Assembly (NCBI GenBank): GCA_016710465.1
Contig: JADJVS010000014.1
Coordinates: 992,001-1,056,000, forward strand
Length of the DNA stretch: 64,000 nucleotides
Direction: 5' to 3'
Origin: Sulfuritalea sp.
GTDB taxonomy: Bacteria; Pseudomonadota; Gammaproteobacteria; Burkholderiales; Rhodocyclaceae
The notes below the pieces were generated by a model. The model ran no database searches, was not told the DNA's origin, and saw only the letters and a list, made by a program, of their open reading frames with translations. Shown one piece after another: positions 15,222-22,282 of this stretch (position 1 is the stretch's first letter; every line of letters starts with the position of its first letter). The translations under genes and the position numbers were made by a program.

Positions 15222-15665
15222 ATGGACTTCACATATCTGAGCATAACGCTCACCATGTTAGGTCTCACGGCGGCGCTATATCTTTGGCAGGAACCGAAGA
15301 TTAAGCCACTTGAGGAAATGAGGTTGGCGAGACTCAAAGAGCGAGCAGACTCGCTGGCAAATCGCAATGCCGATGAGATATACCGTTACTTGCTTACTGC
15401 TGACGAGAAAGACAGAAACATACTAATGTCTGTAAAGGCATTCTCTCCGTATCCCGCAATTCGTTGGGCACTTGGTATTGCGGTCGTTCTTTCGCTTGCG
15501 TTTGGGCTTGCGGCACGTTTAGCACCTCCAGATAGCTTTTCAAGGTTTGGCATATCAATTGCCGATATCTCCAGCATTGTCCATATTCCGATCTGGTTCT
15601 ACGTCGGTTATCAACTCTGGGGAGAGTTCCGCTACATGAAAGAGGTTACCAAGCGGTTTTCGTAG
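15222..15665 (+). CDS. Cassette 8b: hypothetical membrane protein
   Basis: 147 residues. A hydrophobic segment at the N-terminus (TLTMLGLTAALYLW, about 9-22) precedes a charged cytoplasmic helix rich in Arg/Glu/Lys (about 25-75). Two further segments lie at about 87-107 (IRWALGIAVVLSLAFGL) and 118-137. No recognised family. It starts 3 bp after the DUF397-like gene, so the two form a two-gene cassette. Confidence 0.75.
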   Translation: MDFTYLSITLTMLGLTAALYLWQEPKIKPLEEMRLARLKERADSLANRNADEIYRYLLTADEKDRNILMSVKAFSPYPAIRWALGIAVVLSLAFGLAARLAPPDSFSRFGISIADISSIVHIPIWFYVGYQLWGEFRYMKEVTKRFS

Positions 15666-15680
15666 TAAGCGCCACATGAA

Positions 15681-15749
15681 ATCTAACCTTTCGGTCCACC
15701 GGACGCTGCGCGATAAAGCCGCGCAGCGCCGGTGACCTCCACGTTAGCC
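15681..15749 (+). other. attC site 8
   Basis: ATCTAAC at 15681, palindrome CTGCGCG-ATAAAGC-CGCGCAG, GTTAGCC at 15743. Short type. Confidence 0.92.
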
Positions 15750-15758
15750 ATTACGACT

Positions 15759-16370
15759 ATGCTGCTCGACTTATTGTGTCCGCATTGCAAAGTTACCTTT
15801 GAACATTGCGTAAACTTTGCGCGAACCGTCGAGTGTGCCGAAGTAATTACTTCATGCGCGCGGTGCGGTGCAACGGGCCGGTCTGCGGTTTCCCTGGATG
15901 CTCTCAACCAAGCAACTGCCAATCCGCCGATAACAAGTGCTACTGAGGCAATCGCAGTTGCGGCGCTGGAAGCCGTCAGCCATAGCGAGAAAAAGAAAAG
16001 CTCCGTCCTCCTGCACGAAGGCATATGGATGCTTGCCGGTACAGTCATTGGTGTAATGGTTCCAGCGCGCATATGGCTGACGCTGAATGGCAAGATGTTG
16101 GCGTTGTTCTATTTGGTAGTTATGGTTGTGATCGCGGTTACCGCACATAAACTCATCAAAAGTACATTTCCAAATCCTCCAAAACAGGGTTGGTGGAATT
16201 CGAGCATCATGGTCAAAGCACTCGCTGCGGTCGACCGAAGTAGCTTTCGAAAGGCGTTGGTAGCCGTAACTTTGATCAATATATCTATGGTTTTTACTGG
16301 CCTCGTTTTTGGGTATGTCTTGGTTTTGTCTTACCTTATCCTTGTTGCTCCACGTTTCATCCATGGCTAA
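15759..16370 (+). CDS. Cassette 9: zinc-ribbon membrane protein
   Basis: 203 residues from ATG 15759, 15 bp into the cassette; upstream in-frame sequence is attC. The N-terminal CPHC...CARCG pairs form a likely zinc ribbon (about residues 7-45). Hydrophobic segments follow at about 90-108 (GIWMLAGTVIGVMVPA), 115-133 and 170-198, giving three or four membrane helices. No recognised family. Its stop TAA falls inside attC 9. AT-rich compared with the chromosome. Confidence 0.75.
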   Translation: MLLDLLCPHCKVTFEHCVNFARTVECAEVITSCARCGATGRSAVSLDALNQATANPPITSATEAIAVAALEAVSHSEKKKSSVLLHEGIWMLAGTVIGVMVPARIWLTLNGKMLALFYLVVMVVIAVTAHKLIKSTFPNPPKQGWWNSSIMVKALAAVDRSSFRKALVAVTLINISMVFTGLVFGYVLVLSYLILVAPRFIHG

Positions 16371-16444
16371 CCCGGCGATCGACCTCGCTCCCTTCGGTCG
16401 CTGGACGCTGCGCGATAAAGCCGCGCAGCGCCGGTCATCTCTAC
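16366..16444 (+). other. attC site 9, split by IS copy A
   Basis: GGCTAAC at 16366, palindrome CTGCGCG-ATAAAGC-CGCGCAG, then TCTCTAC, where the IS begins. The missing right core GTTGGGC is found after the IS at 17924-17930. Confidence 0.9.
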
Positions 16445-16790
16445 TACAAGGGCTTCCCCAAAAAGCGCAACTACCCTGACGGTTTTTCGTTCATCACATT
16501 TTCCTGCTCAGGTTTCGTATCACGGCGCGGATCGATGAAGAAGATGGCGGACTGCGAAACTACAACCGGTCATGTTGGGCATGTCGCCCGGACCCTGATG
16601 AAAGACGCGCGCCGGGGCCTCAATCGTTGGACGGGAATGGCTTCTTCCCCTAGAGATAATCAGGCGCTCCCGGCGCGGGTCCAACCCGCTTCCCATCAAC
16701 GCATGCAGTGCATGGGTGAACTCGTGCCGGCGGCCACCGGCGCAAACGGCTCCTTTCCGCTTCCTGAAGACGGTTTTCGGCATCGCCCGC
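16445..16790 (-). ncRNA. Candidate bridge-RNA region of IS copy A
   Basis: In the IS1111 group the guide (bridge) RNA is encoded in the long non-coding end downstream of the recombinase gene. This 346-bp stretch occupies that place, has several GC-rich inverted repeats and holds no gene. At 16566-16580 it reads CCGGTCATGTTGGGC, combining the CCGGTCA and GTTGGGC words that flank the insertion point in attC 9. RNA boundaries and guide loops are not determined; the call rests on position and this match. Confidence 0.5.
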
Positions 16791-17816
16791 TCAGGCGTCC
16801 GCCTGGCGCAGGCGGAACTCCTCGCCGAACCGCAGCACCGCCCAGGCCAGCCGCGCATTCTTGGCGGCAATCGCCACCACCGCCTTCCAGTAGCCGCGAC
16901 GCTCGACCAGGCTTCTCGCCCAGCGGCTGAAGCGGTCCTGCTTCTCCCCCAGGCCGGAGAGGATCGCCTTGGCGCCCATCACCAGCAGGCTGCGCAAGTA
17001 GCGGTCGCCGGCCTTGGTGATCCGTCCCAGGCGGGTTGTCCCGCCGCTGCTGTACTGCCCCGGCGTGAGCCCGATCCAGGCCGCCACCTGGCGCCCGTTC
17101 TTGAAGTCGTGGCCGCCGCCGATGCTGGCCAGGAGGGCGCTGGCGGTGTTGGGGCCGATCCCCGGCAGATCCATCAGCCGCCGGCTACGCGCATCCTCGC
17201 GGGCCGCGTCGCGAATGATCCGGTCGTACTCGGCAATCCGGACGTCCAGGCTGTCGGCGTGGGCCAGGAGGTCGCCGACGCAGCGATTCAGGTAACCCGG
17301 CAGATCCTCCAGGTGGTCCATGAGCGCCCGGCGCAGGGCGGTGATCTTCTGCGGGCAGACGATGCCGACTTCCGCGATCAGGCCGCGCAGCCGGTTGTAG
17401 GTGGCCGTCCGCTCCTCGACGAAGCCGGTGCGGGTGCGGTGCAGCGCCAGGATGATCTGCTGGTGTTCCTCCTTGACCGGGACGAAGCGCATCTGCGGCC
17501 GGGTGACGGCTTCGCAGATGGCGGCGGCGTCCGCCGCGTCGTTCTTGCCGCGCTTGCCGGACAGGCGGTAGGGGATGACGAACTTGGGCGCCATCAGCCG
17601 GACGGTGTGGCCGTGCTGGCGGAACAGCCGTGCCCAGTGGTGCGCGCCGGAGCAGGCTTCCATGCCGATCAGGCAGGGCGGCAACTGGGCGATCAGCGGC
17701 AGCAGATGCTCGCGTGATACCTTCGGCTTGACCAGCGCCGGCTTGCCGTTATCATCAACGCCATGCACGGCAAAGACGTTCTTGGCCAGATCGATTCCTA
17801 CTGTGATAATGCTCAT
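16791..17816 (-). CDS. IS110/IS1111-family transposase, copy A (intact)
   Basis: 341 residues. The N-terminal RuvC-like DEDD domain shows GIDLAKN (Asp), GMEACSG (Glu) and KNDAADA (Asp, Asp). The C-terminal Transposase_20 domain has LPGIGPNTASALLASIG and YSSGGTTRLGRITKAGDRYL with the presumed catalytic serine. It ends RFGEEFRLRQADA. It would excise and insert the element as a circle guided by its RNA. The five-C run at 16946-16950 keeps this copy in frame, unlike copy B. Confidence 0.95.
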   Translation of the reverse strand: MSIITVGIDLAKNVFAVHGVDDNGKPALVKPKVSREHLLPLIAQLPPCLIGMEACSGAHHWARLFRQHGHTVRLMAPKFVIPYRLSGKRGKNDAADAAAICEAVTRPQMRFVPVKEEHQQIILALHRTRTGFVEERTATYNRLRGLIAEVGIVCPQKITALRRALMDHLEDLPGYLNRCVGDLLAHADSLDVRIAEYDRIIRDAAREDARSRRLMDLPGIGPNTASALLASIGGGHDFKNGRQVAAWIGLTPGQYSSGGTTRLGRITKAGDRYLRSLLVMGAKAILSGLGEKQDRFSRWARSLVERRGYWKAVVAIAAKNARLAWAVLRFGEEFRLRQADA

Positions 17817-17935
17817 GGACTTCCCCTTTCGTGGTTTTGATGTGATCGCGAAATCTCATCTTGGCACTTGTTGCCGTTCGCGGCTTCCGCCGCCGCCTCG
17901 GGACGGGGAAGTCCCTTTCATTCGTTGGGCAACTT

Positions 17936-18547
17936 ATGGCCATGCCTCCTAATCTCCACGTAGGCAGTTCGCCAAGAGATTTCTGGGTTTGGGTAAACCC
18001 ATGCAACTGGCTTGTAAAGCATCAGGTCAAAGTGGTCGGAGGCTTTATTTCTGCCGGCAGCGTAGGGCGAGGAGACAGCAATCTGCCTTTCATCCCAAAC
18101 CCAAAGTTTACGGGTGATATTTCGCCATTTTCAGTTGGCGTAACTCATCACTACGCTGCGGAGTACAACTTTGAGGTCAATCGAGAGCATTACTTCCCTG
18201 AGTATCCAAGCCGATTGAATGCAATCTATCTGCTTAGGTCAGAAGCTGAAGCCCTTGAGTACGGGGAACGTCACATATCCCATGTCGGAGGCCGCCTCCT
18301 CAAGAGGGTTCAGTCGGTGGGAAATTATGCGTATTCGACACACGATTCCAGTTGGGTCGACTTCCTGCGCCTCAATCATAGTTGCGATGATCAAACGATA
18401 CAAAGTGTCACTCAAGCGTATTGGCGTGGGGAGAATGTTGCCAACCATCAGCTACTTTCTATGGGAGCACCGTGGACAGAATCGCCAATCATTGAGGCTC
18501 TCTTCTTGGGCCGCATCGACTTCTATGACCGCACTTTTCCTGGATAA
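17936..18547 (+). CDS. Cassette 10: hypothetical protein
   Basis: 203 residues from ATG 17936, 12 bp after the attC right core; an upstream in-frame extension lies in the IS and is not original. I do not recognise the family with confidence. The stretch EVNREHYFPEYPSRLNAIYL recalls the R-E...PSR motif of DUF2441-type or other ADP-ribosyltransferase-like proteins, which is only a hint. No signal peptide or membrane segment. Copy A now separates it from upstream cassettes, so expression may depend on the IS or on its own promoter. Confidence 0.7.
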   Translation: MAMPPNLHVGSSPRDFWVWVNPCNWLVKHQVKVVGGFISAGSVGRGDSNLPFIPNPKFTGDISPFSVGVTHHYAAEYNFEVNREHYFPEYPSRLNAIYLLRSEAEALEYGERHISHVGGRLLKRVQSVGNYAYSTHDSSWVDFLRLNHSCDDQTIQSVTQAYWRGENVANHQLLSMGAPWTESPIIEALFLGRIDFYDRTFPG

Positions 18548-18553
18548 CCCGTT

Positions 18554-18623
18554 GCCCAACCCGTCGCTCCAGGGGACGCTGCGCGATGAAGCCGCGCAGC
18601 GCCCCTGAGCTTCAACGTTGGGG
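18554..18623 (+). other. attC site 10
   Basis: GCCCAAC at 18554, palindrome CTGCGCG-ATGAAGC-CGCGCAG with AGGGGA/CCCCTG arms, GTTGGGG at 18617. Close to attC 7. Confidence 0.92.
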
Positions 18624-18627
18624 CTTT

Positions 18628-18643
18628 CCATATCTCCGTATGG
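18628..18643. promoter_or_regulatory. Possible operator of the brnTA cassette
   Basis: CCATA-TCTCCG-TATGG inverted repeat between attC 10 and brnT, followed by an AT-rich stretch with TGATACT at 18661-18667 as a possible extended -10. BrnA antitoxins repress their own operon, so an operator is expected here; the match itself is short. Confidence 0.35.
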
Positions 18644-18675
18644 CTTTTTGTATGGGCTAGTGATACTCTGCGGCC

Positions 18676-18954
18676 ATGGCTAAAGCTCGCTTTGATTGGG
18701 ACCCAGACAAGGACGCCGAGAATCAAATAAAGCACGGGGTTTCCTTCTCCCGTGCCCAATACGCCTTTGCGGACCCGCTGCGCGTTATAGCCAAGGACGA
18801 GGCACACAGCCAAGCCGAAGAACGGTTCTATTGCTTCGGCGAAGTTGACGGCGGTGTGCTTACGGTGCGGTTCACGTACCGCGCTTCGGTTATTCGAATC
18901 ATCGGCGCCGGCTATTGGCGCAAAGGAAAGGCGATCTATGAGCGCGAAAATTAA
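18676..18954 (+). CDS. brnT: Cassette 11: BrnT-type toxin
   Basis: 92 residues, the usual size. BrnT features are FDWDPDKDAENQIKHGVSF, FADPLRVIAKDEAH, ERFYCFGEVDGGVLTVRFTY and GAGYWRKGKAIYE, a RelE-like ribonuclease that blocks translation. The antitoxin gene starts 17 bp before this stop, the normal toxin-first order of brnTA. A complete toxin-antitoxin pair in a cassette favours retention of the array. Confidence 0.92.
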   Translation: MAKARFDWDPDKDAENQIKHGVSFSRAQYAFADPLRVIAKDEAHSQAEERFYCFGEVDGGVLTVRFTYRASVIRIIGAGYWRKGKAIYEREN

Positions 18955-19219
18955 ATACACCGATGAACCCCTTGGCAAAGTTCAGGTGGTTCCCGACTTC
19001 CTCCCCTCGCCGGCGGAATTGGCATTTCGTGAAGAGGGCGTGAAGGTAACTCTGGCTCTGAGCAAGAAGAGCATCGAGTTCTTCAAGTCGGAGGCTTCAA
19101 AGCATCACACTCAGTACCAGCGCATGATCCGCCGGCTTCTCGACGCTTACGTTGATGGACAAGCCCCAACCCGGCAGTCCACACGGACGCTGCGCGATAA
19201 AGCCGCGCAGCGCCGGTGA
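18938..19219 (+). CDS. brnA: Cassette 11: BrnA-type antitoxin
   Basis: 93 residues from ATG 18938, overlapping brnT. The C-terminal part VTLALSKKSIEFFKSEASKH followed by YQRMIRRLLDAYV is a ribbon-helix-helix DNA-binding segment, as in BrnA. It would neutralise BrnT and repress the operon. The last about 20 residues (QAPTRQSTRTLRDKAAQRR) are translated from attC 11, so the tail is set by the recombination site and probably is not conserved. Confidence 0.88.
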   Translation: MSAKIKYTDEPLGKVQVVPDFLPSPAELAFREEGVKVTLALSKKSIEFFKSEASKHHTQYQRMIRRLLDAYVDGQAPTRQSTRTLRDKAAQRR

Positions 19220-19233
19220 CTTCTACGTTGGGG
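19164..19233 (+). other. attC site 11
   Basis: CCCCAAC at 19164, palindrome CTGCGCG-ATAAAGC-CGCGCAG, GTTGGGG at 19227. It lies partly inside the brnA reading frame. Confidence 0.92.
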
Positions 19234-19716
19234 CCCGTAAGCCGATGTCGTATCTTCGAGCGCTTCCAATAGTTTCGCTTGGCGCGTCAGCGCAAGTGCA
19301 GCCGTCCGTGCCTTCCGCTTGCCTGCTGCCGCGCCGCGCGCTGGCGTCGGGTGCTATCCGTCCGGCGTCTCGGGTTCGCCGGTGGCCTACTGTGCTCCGC
19401 TCGCCTTTGCCTTCGCTTGGCGCGCTGACGCTTGCGTTCTCCTCGCTCGGCACTTCGGTTTGCCGCGCCCGCTCAGTTACGGGCCGCGCTCGCCGTGTTG
19501 CCAGCGCCGACTTTCAGCTACCCAAGGCACCGCCTGTGGTCTCTTCAAGGTCATCACTCTTTGTGTCCTCTGCGGGGTGCTGGGTCGGCGCGCCTCGCGG
19601 TCATTGGCCGCATCACCGTGTCACCTCGGGTTCGTGCCCCAACCCGCCGGTCAACCTCGCTCCCTTCGGTCGCTGGACGCTGCGCGATAAAGCCGCGCAG
19701 CGCCGGTTACCTGCAC
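19228..19716 (+). other. Cassette 12: no convincing gene
   Basis: The frame from ATG 19245 (MSYLRALPIVSL...) is Arg/Ser/Ala-rich and runs into the attC without the look of a protein. The first part of the cassette is unrelated to others in detail, but a dispersed-repeat copy lies at 19491-19515, placed before the attC as in cassettes 5-7. I count it with the gene-less cassette family. Confidence 0.55.
19637..19716 (+). other. attC site 12, split by IS copy B
   Basis: CCCCAAC at 19637, palindrome CTGCGCG-ATAAAGC-CGCGCAG, then CTGCAC where copy B begins. The right core GTTGGGC lies at 21195-21201. Confidence 0.9.
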
Positions 19717-21194
19717 TACAAGGGCTTCCCCAAAAAGCGCAACTACCCTGACGGTTTTTCGTTCATCACATTTTCCTGCTCAGGTTTCGTATCACGGCGC
19801 GGATCGATGAAGAAGATGGCGGACTGCGAAACTACAACCGGTCATGTTGGGCATGTCGCCCGGACCCTGATGAAAGACGCGCGCCGGGGCCTCAATCGTT
19901 GGACGGGAATGGCTTCTTCCCCTAGAGATAATCAGGCGCTCCCGGCGCGGGTCCAACCCGCTTCCCATCAACGCATGCAGTGCATGGGTGAACTCGTGCC
20001 GGCGGCCACCGGCGCAAACGGCTCCTTTCCGCTTCCTGAAGACGGTTTTCGGCATCGCCCGCTCAGGCGTCCGCCTGGCGCAGGCGGAACTCCTCGCCGA
20101 ACCGCAGCACCGCCCAGGCCAGCCGCGCATTCTTCGCGGCAATCGCCACCACCGCCTTCCAGTAGCCGCGACGCTCGACCAGGCTTCTCGCCCAGCGGCT
20201 GAAGCGGTCCTGCTTCTCCCCAGGCCGGAGAGGATCGCCTTGGCGCCCATCACCAGCAGGCTGCGCAAGTAGCGGTCGCCGGCCTTGGTGATCCGTCCCA
20301 GGCGGGTTGTCCCGCCGCTGCTGTACTGCCCCGGCGTGAGCCCGATCCAGGCCGCCACCTGGCGCCCGTTCTTGAAGTCGTGGCCGCCGCCGATGCTGGC
20401 CAGGAGGGCGCTGGCGGTGTTGGGGCCGATCCCCGGCAGATCCATCAGCCGCCGGCTACGCGCATCCTCGCGGGCCGCGTCGCGAATGATCCGGTCGTAC
20501 TCGGCAATCCGGACGTCCAGGCTGTCGGCGTGGGCCAGGAGGTCGCCGACGCAGCGATTCAGGTAACCCGGCAGATCCTCCAGGTGGTCCATGAGCGCCC
20601 GGCGCAGGGCGGTGATCTTCTGCGGGCAGACGATGCCGACTTCCGCGATCAGGCCGCGCAGCCGGTTGTAGGTGGCCGTCCGCTCCTCGACGAAGCCGGT
20701 GCGGGTGCGGTGCAGCGCCAGGATGATCTGCTGGTGTTCCTCCTTGACCGGGACGAAGCGCATCTGCGGCCGGGTGACGGCTTCGCAGATGGCGGCGGCG
20801 TCCGCCGCGTCGTTCTTGCCGCGCTTGCCGGACAGGCGGTAGGGGATGACGAACTTGGGCGCCATCAGCCGGACGGTGTGGCCGTGCTGGCGGAACAGCC
20901 GTGCCCAGTGGTGCGCGCCGGAGCAGGCTTCCATGCCGATCAGGCAGGGCGGCAACTGGGCGATCAGCGGCAGCAGATGCTCGCGTGATACCTTCGGCTT
21001 GACCAGCGCCGGCTTGCCGTTATCATCAACGCCATGCACGGCAAAGACGTTCTTGGCCAGATCGATTCCTACTGTGATAATGCTCATGGACTTCCCCTTT
21101 CGTGGTTTTGATGTGATCGCGAAATCTCATCTTGGCACTTGTTGCCGTTCGCGGCTTCCGCCGCCGCCTCGGGACGGGGAAGTCCCTTTCATTC
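19717..21194 (-). mobile_element. IS1111-type element, copy B
   Basis: 1478 bp, nearly identical to copy A and inserted at the same attC position in the same orientation. It has one base fewer in the C run at about 20218-20221 (four C against five) and one substitution at 20134. The near identity implies recent transposition. Its non-coding end, 19717-20062, repeats the candidate bridge-RNA region of copy A without change. Confidence 0.92.
19792..21087 (-). pseudogene. IS1111-family transposase, copy B (frameshifted)
   Basis: Identical to the copy A transposase up to AILSGLG, including all DEDD motifs. The loss of one C near 20220 then shifts the frame. The last about 50 normal residues are replaced, and the frame runs to 19792 through the non-coding end, giving 431 residues. 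The normal stop would be at 20063. Loss of the C-terminal helices probably inactivates it, although copy A could act on it in trans. Confidence 0.85.
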
Positions 21195-21227
21195 GTTGGG
21201 CCTCACCATGAGCGCGCCGCGTGACGT

Positions 21228-21256
21228 TTGACGTAACTACGGCATTGCCGTATATT
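21228..21256 (+). promoter_or_regulatory. higBA promoter with operator palindrome
   Basis: TTGACG at 21228-21233 and TATATT at 21251-21256 are spaced by exactly 17 bp, a strong sigma70 match, 8 bp before the toxin ATG. The palindrome TACGGC-ATT-GCCGTA (21238-21252) fills the spacer and enters the -10 box, the right place for autorepression by the XRE antitoxin. The cassette thus carries its own promoter. Confidence 0.75.
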
Positions 21257-21263
21257 CCAATCC

Positions 21264-21578
21264 ATGTTCACGGTTATCGAAACCCCCACCTTCGTGCGTC
21301 TCGCCAGCGATTGCTGGAACGATGAAGATCGAAACACCTTTATCACCTTCATCGCCGGAAACCCAGATGCTGGGGATGTTGTGCCCGGATCGGGAGGTGT
21401 AAGGAAGGCCCGCTGGGGTAGTGCTGGTCGTGGCAAGCGTGGCGGGGTGCGAGTCATTTACTTCAACCGTCTCGCCAATGGAGAAATCTGGTTGCTACTG
21501 GTCTACGGAAAGTCCGTGCGTGAAAACATCCCTGCGCATGTACTTCGCCAAATCAAAGAGGAGATCGAGAATGCCTAA
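21264..21578 (+). CDS. higB: Cassette 13: RelE/HigB-type toxin
   Basis: 104 residues. The pattern FIAGNPDAGDVVPGSGGVRK, then RWGSAGRGKRGGVRVIYF, then IWLLLVYGKSVRENIPAHVL is that of HigB-2/NadT RelE-family toxins, ribosome-dependent mRNA nucleases. The antitoxin gene overlaps its last 8 bp. The start is so close to the -10 box that the mRNA may be nearly leaderless. Confidence 0.9.
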   Translation: MFTVIETPTFVRLASDCWNDEDRNTFITFIAGNPDAGDVVPGSGGVRKARWGSAGRGKRGGVRVIYFNRLANGEIWLLLVYGKSVRENIPAHVLRQIKEEIENA

Positions 21579-21879
21579 AGCCAAACAAAAGCCTGTCGGC
21601 CGTCGGCCGACAATTGACCTTGGCGCTGAACTACTAACGTCGGTGCGCGAAATGAAGGCCGGTATCCGTGCGCGTGTTCATCGTCCCGAGATATCGGCAA
21701 TTGCTCATGCCCGCCTGGTGTCAGGGCTTTCTCAAACTGCCTTCGCAGCGCTGCTTGGCGTTTCTGTGCGCACACTCCAAGACTGGGAGCAAGGTCGCCG
21801 CGAACCATCAGGCGCGGCAAAGACTCTATTCCGGGTCGCCGAGCGCCATCCCGAGGTTTTGCAAGAGCTCGCTGCGTAA
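21571..21879 (+). CDS. higA: Cassette 13: XRE-family HigA/NadS-type antitoxin
   Basis: 102 residues from ATG 21571. The helix-turn-helix region RLVSGLSQTAFAALLGVSVR followed by TLQDWEQGRREPSGAA is typical of HigA/NadS antitoxins that bind the toxin and the operon promoter. Overlap with higB implies translational coupling. It ends 10 bp before attC 13. Confidence 0.92.
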   Translation: MPKAKQKPVGRRPTIDLGAELLTSVREMKAGIRARVHRPEISAIAHARLVSGLSQTAFAALLGVSVRTLQDWEQGRREPSGAAKTLFRVAERHPEVLQELAA

Positions 21880-21888
21880 CGTGGTGCG

Positions 21889-21968
21889 GCCCAACCCGGC
21901 GGTCGACCCCGTTCGCTTCGCTCTCTGGACGCTGCGCGATGAAGCCGCGCAGCGCCGGTCATCTCCAC
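21889..21968 (+). other. attC site 13, interrupted
   Basis: GCCCAAC at 21889, palindrome CTGCGCG-ATGAAGC-CGCGCAG, then CTCCAC where IS1111 sequence begins. The right core is missing because the region beyond is lost. Confidence 0.9.
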
Positions 21969-22209
21969 TACAAGGGCTTCCCCAAAAAGCGCAACTACTA
22001 CAAAGGCTTCCCCAAAAAGCGCAACTACCCTGACGGTTTTTCGTTCATCACATTTTCCTGCTCAGGTTTCGTATCACGGCGCGGATCGATGAAGAAGATG
22101 GCGGACTGCGAAACTACAACCGGTCATGTTGGGCATCCTGCCCGGACCCTGATGAAAGACGCGCGCCGGGGCCTCAATCGTCGGACGGGAATGGCTTCTT
22201 CCCCTAGAG
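21969..22209 (-). mobile_element. IS1111-type remnant, copy C, with duplicated end
   Basis: The first 30 bp of the element (21969-21998) are followed directly by a second start of the same end (21999 on, TACAAAGG variant) that runs 211 bp into the non-coding region. It stops where the IS21-type element begins. No transposase remains. Besides the TACAAAGG change it differs from copies A and B at CATCCTGCCC (for CATGTCGCCC) and CGTCGGACGG (for CGTTGGACGG), so it is a separate lineage. Confidence 0.85.
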
Positions 22210-22282
22210 TGTTGGTAACCGTCTAAATGTGACCCAGGGTTTCCATCTAAAACTGGCCCACGGGTTTATGCGCACAGTATAG

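Larger units (their letters stand above)
16445..17923 (-). mobile_element. IS1111-type (IS110 family) element, copy A
   Basis: 1479 bp, inserted between CTAC and GTTGGGC of attC 9 with no clear target duplication. It differs from copy B by one substitution and one base in length. Subterminal inverted repeats GGGCTTCCCC (left) and GGGACTTCCCC (right end, complement) start a few bases inside the ends, as in the IS1111 group. One transposase gene on the minus strand; 346 bp of non-coding DNA lies downstream of it and 107 bp upstream. This matches IS1111 elements known to target integron attC sites. Confidence 0.92.
10957..21968 (+). mobile_element. Integron cassette array (13 attC sites)
   Basis: Thirteen attC sites of one family are spaced about 0.4-2 kb apart, all in the same orientation, starting next to a divergent intI. 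Each has an RYYYAAC-like left core, a central palindrome CTGCGCG-ATAAAGC-CGCGCAG or near variant, and a right GTTRRRY-like core. The homogeneous attC family indicates a sedentary chromosomal integron. Eight cassettes hold recognisable genes and five do not. Three attC sites are split by IS1111-type insertions. The right edge is cut by an IS21-type element. Confidence 0.93.

Noticed and set aside
19792..20062. Extended C-terminus of the copy B transposase as a new domain
   Set aside because: It is caused by the one-base frameshift and translates the non-coding IS end. Copy A shows the correct ending.
11438..21968. Regularly repeated palindromes suggesting a CRISPR array
   Set aside because: The repeats are 400-2000 bp apart, have attC cores RYYYAAC and GTTRRRY, and no cas genes are present. 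They are attC sites.
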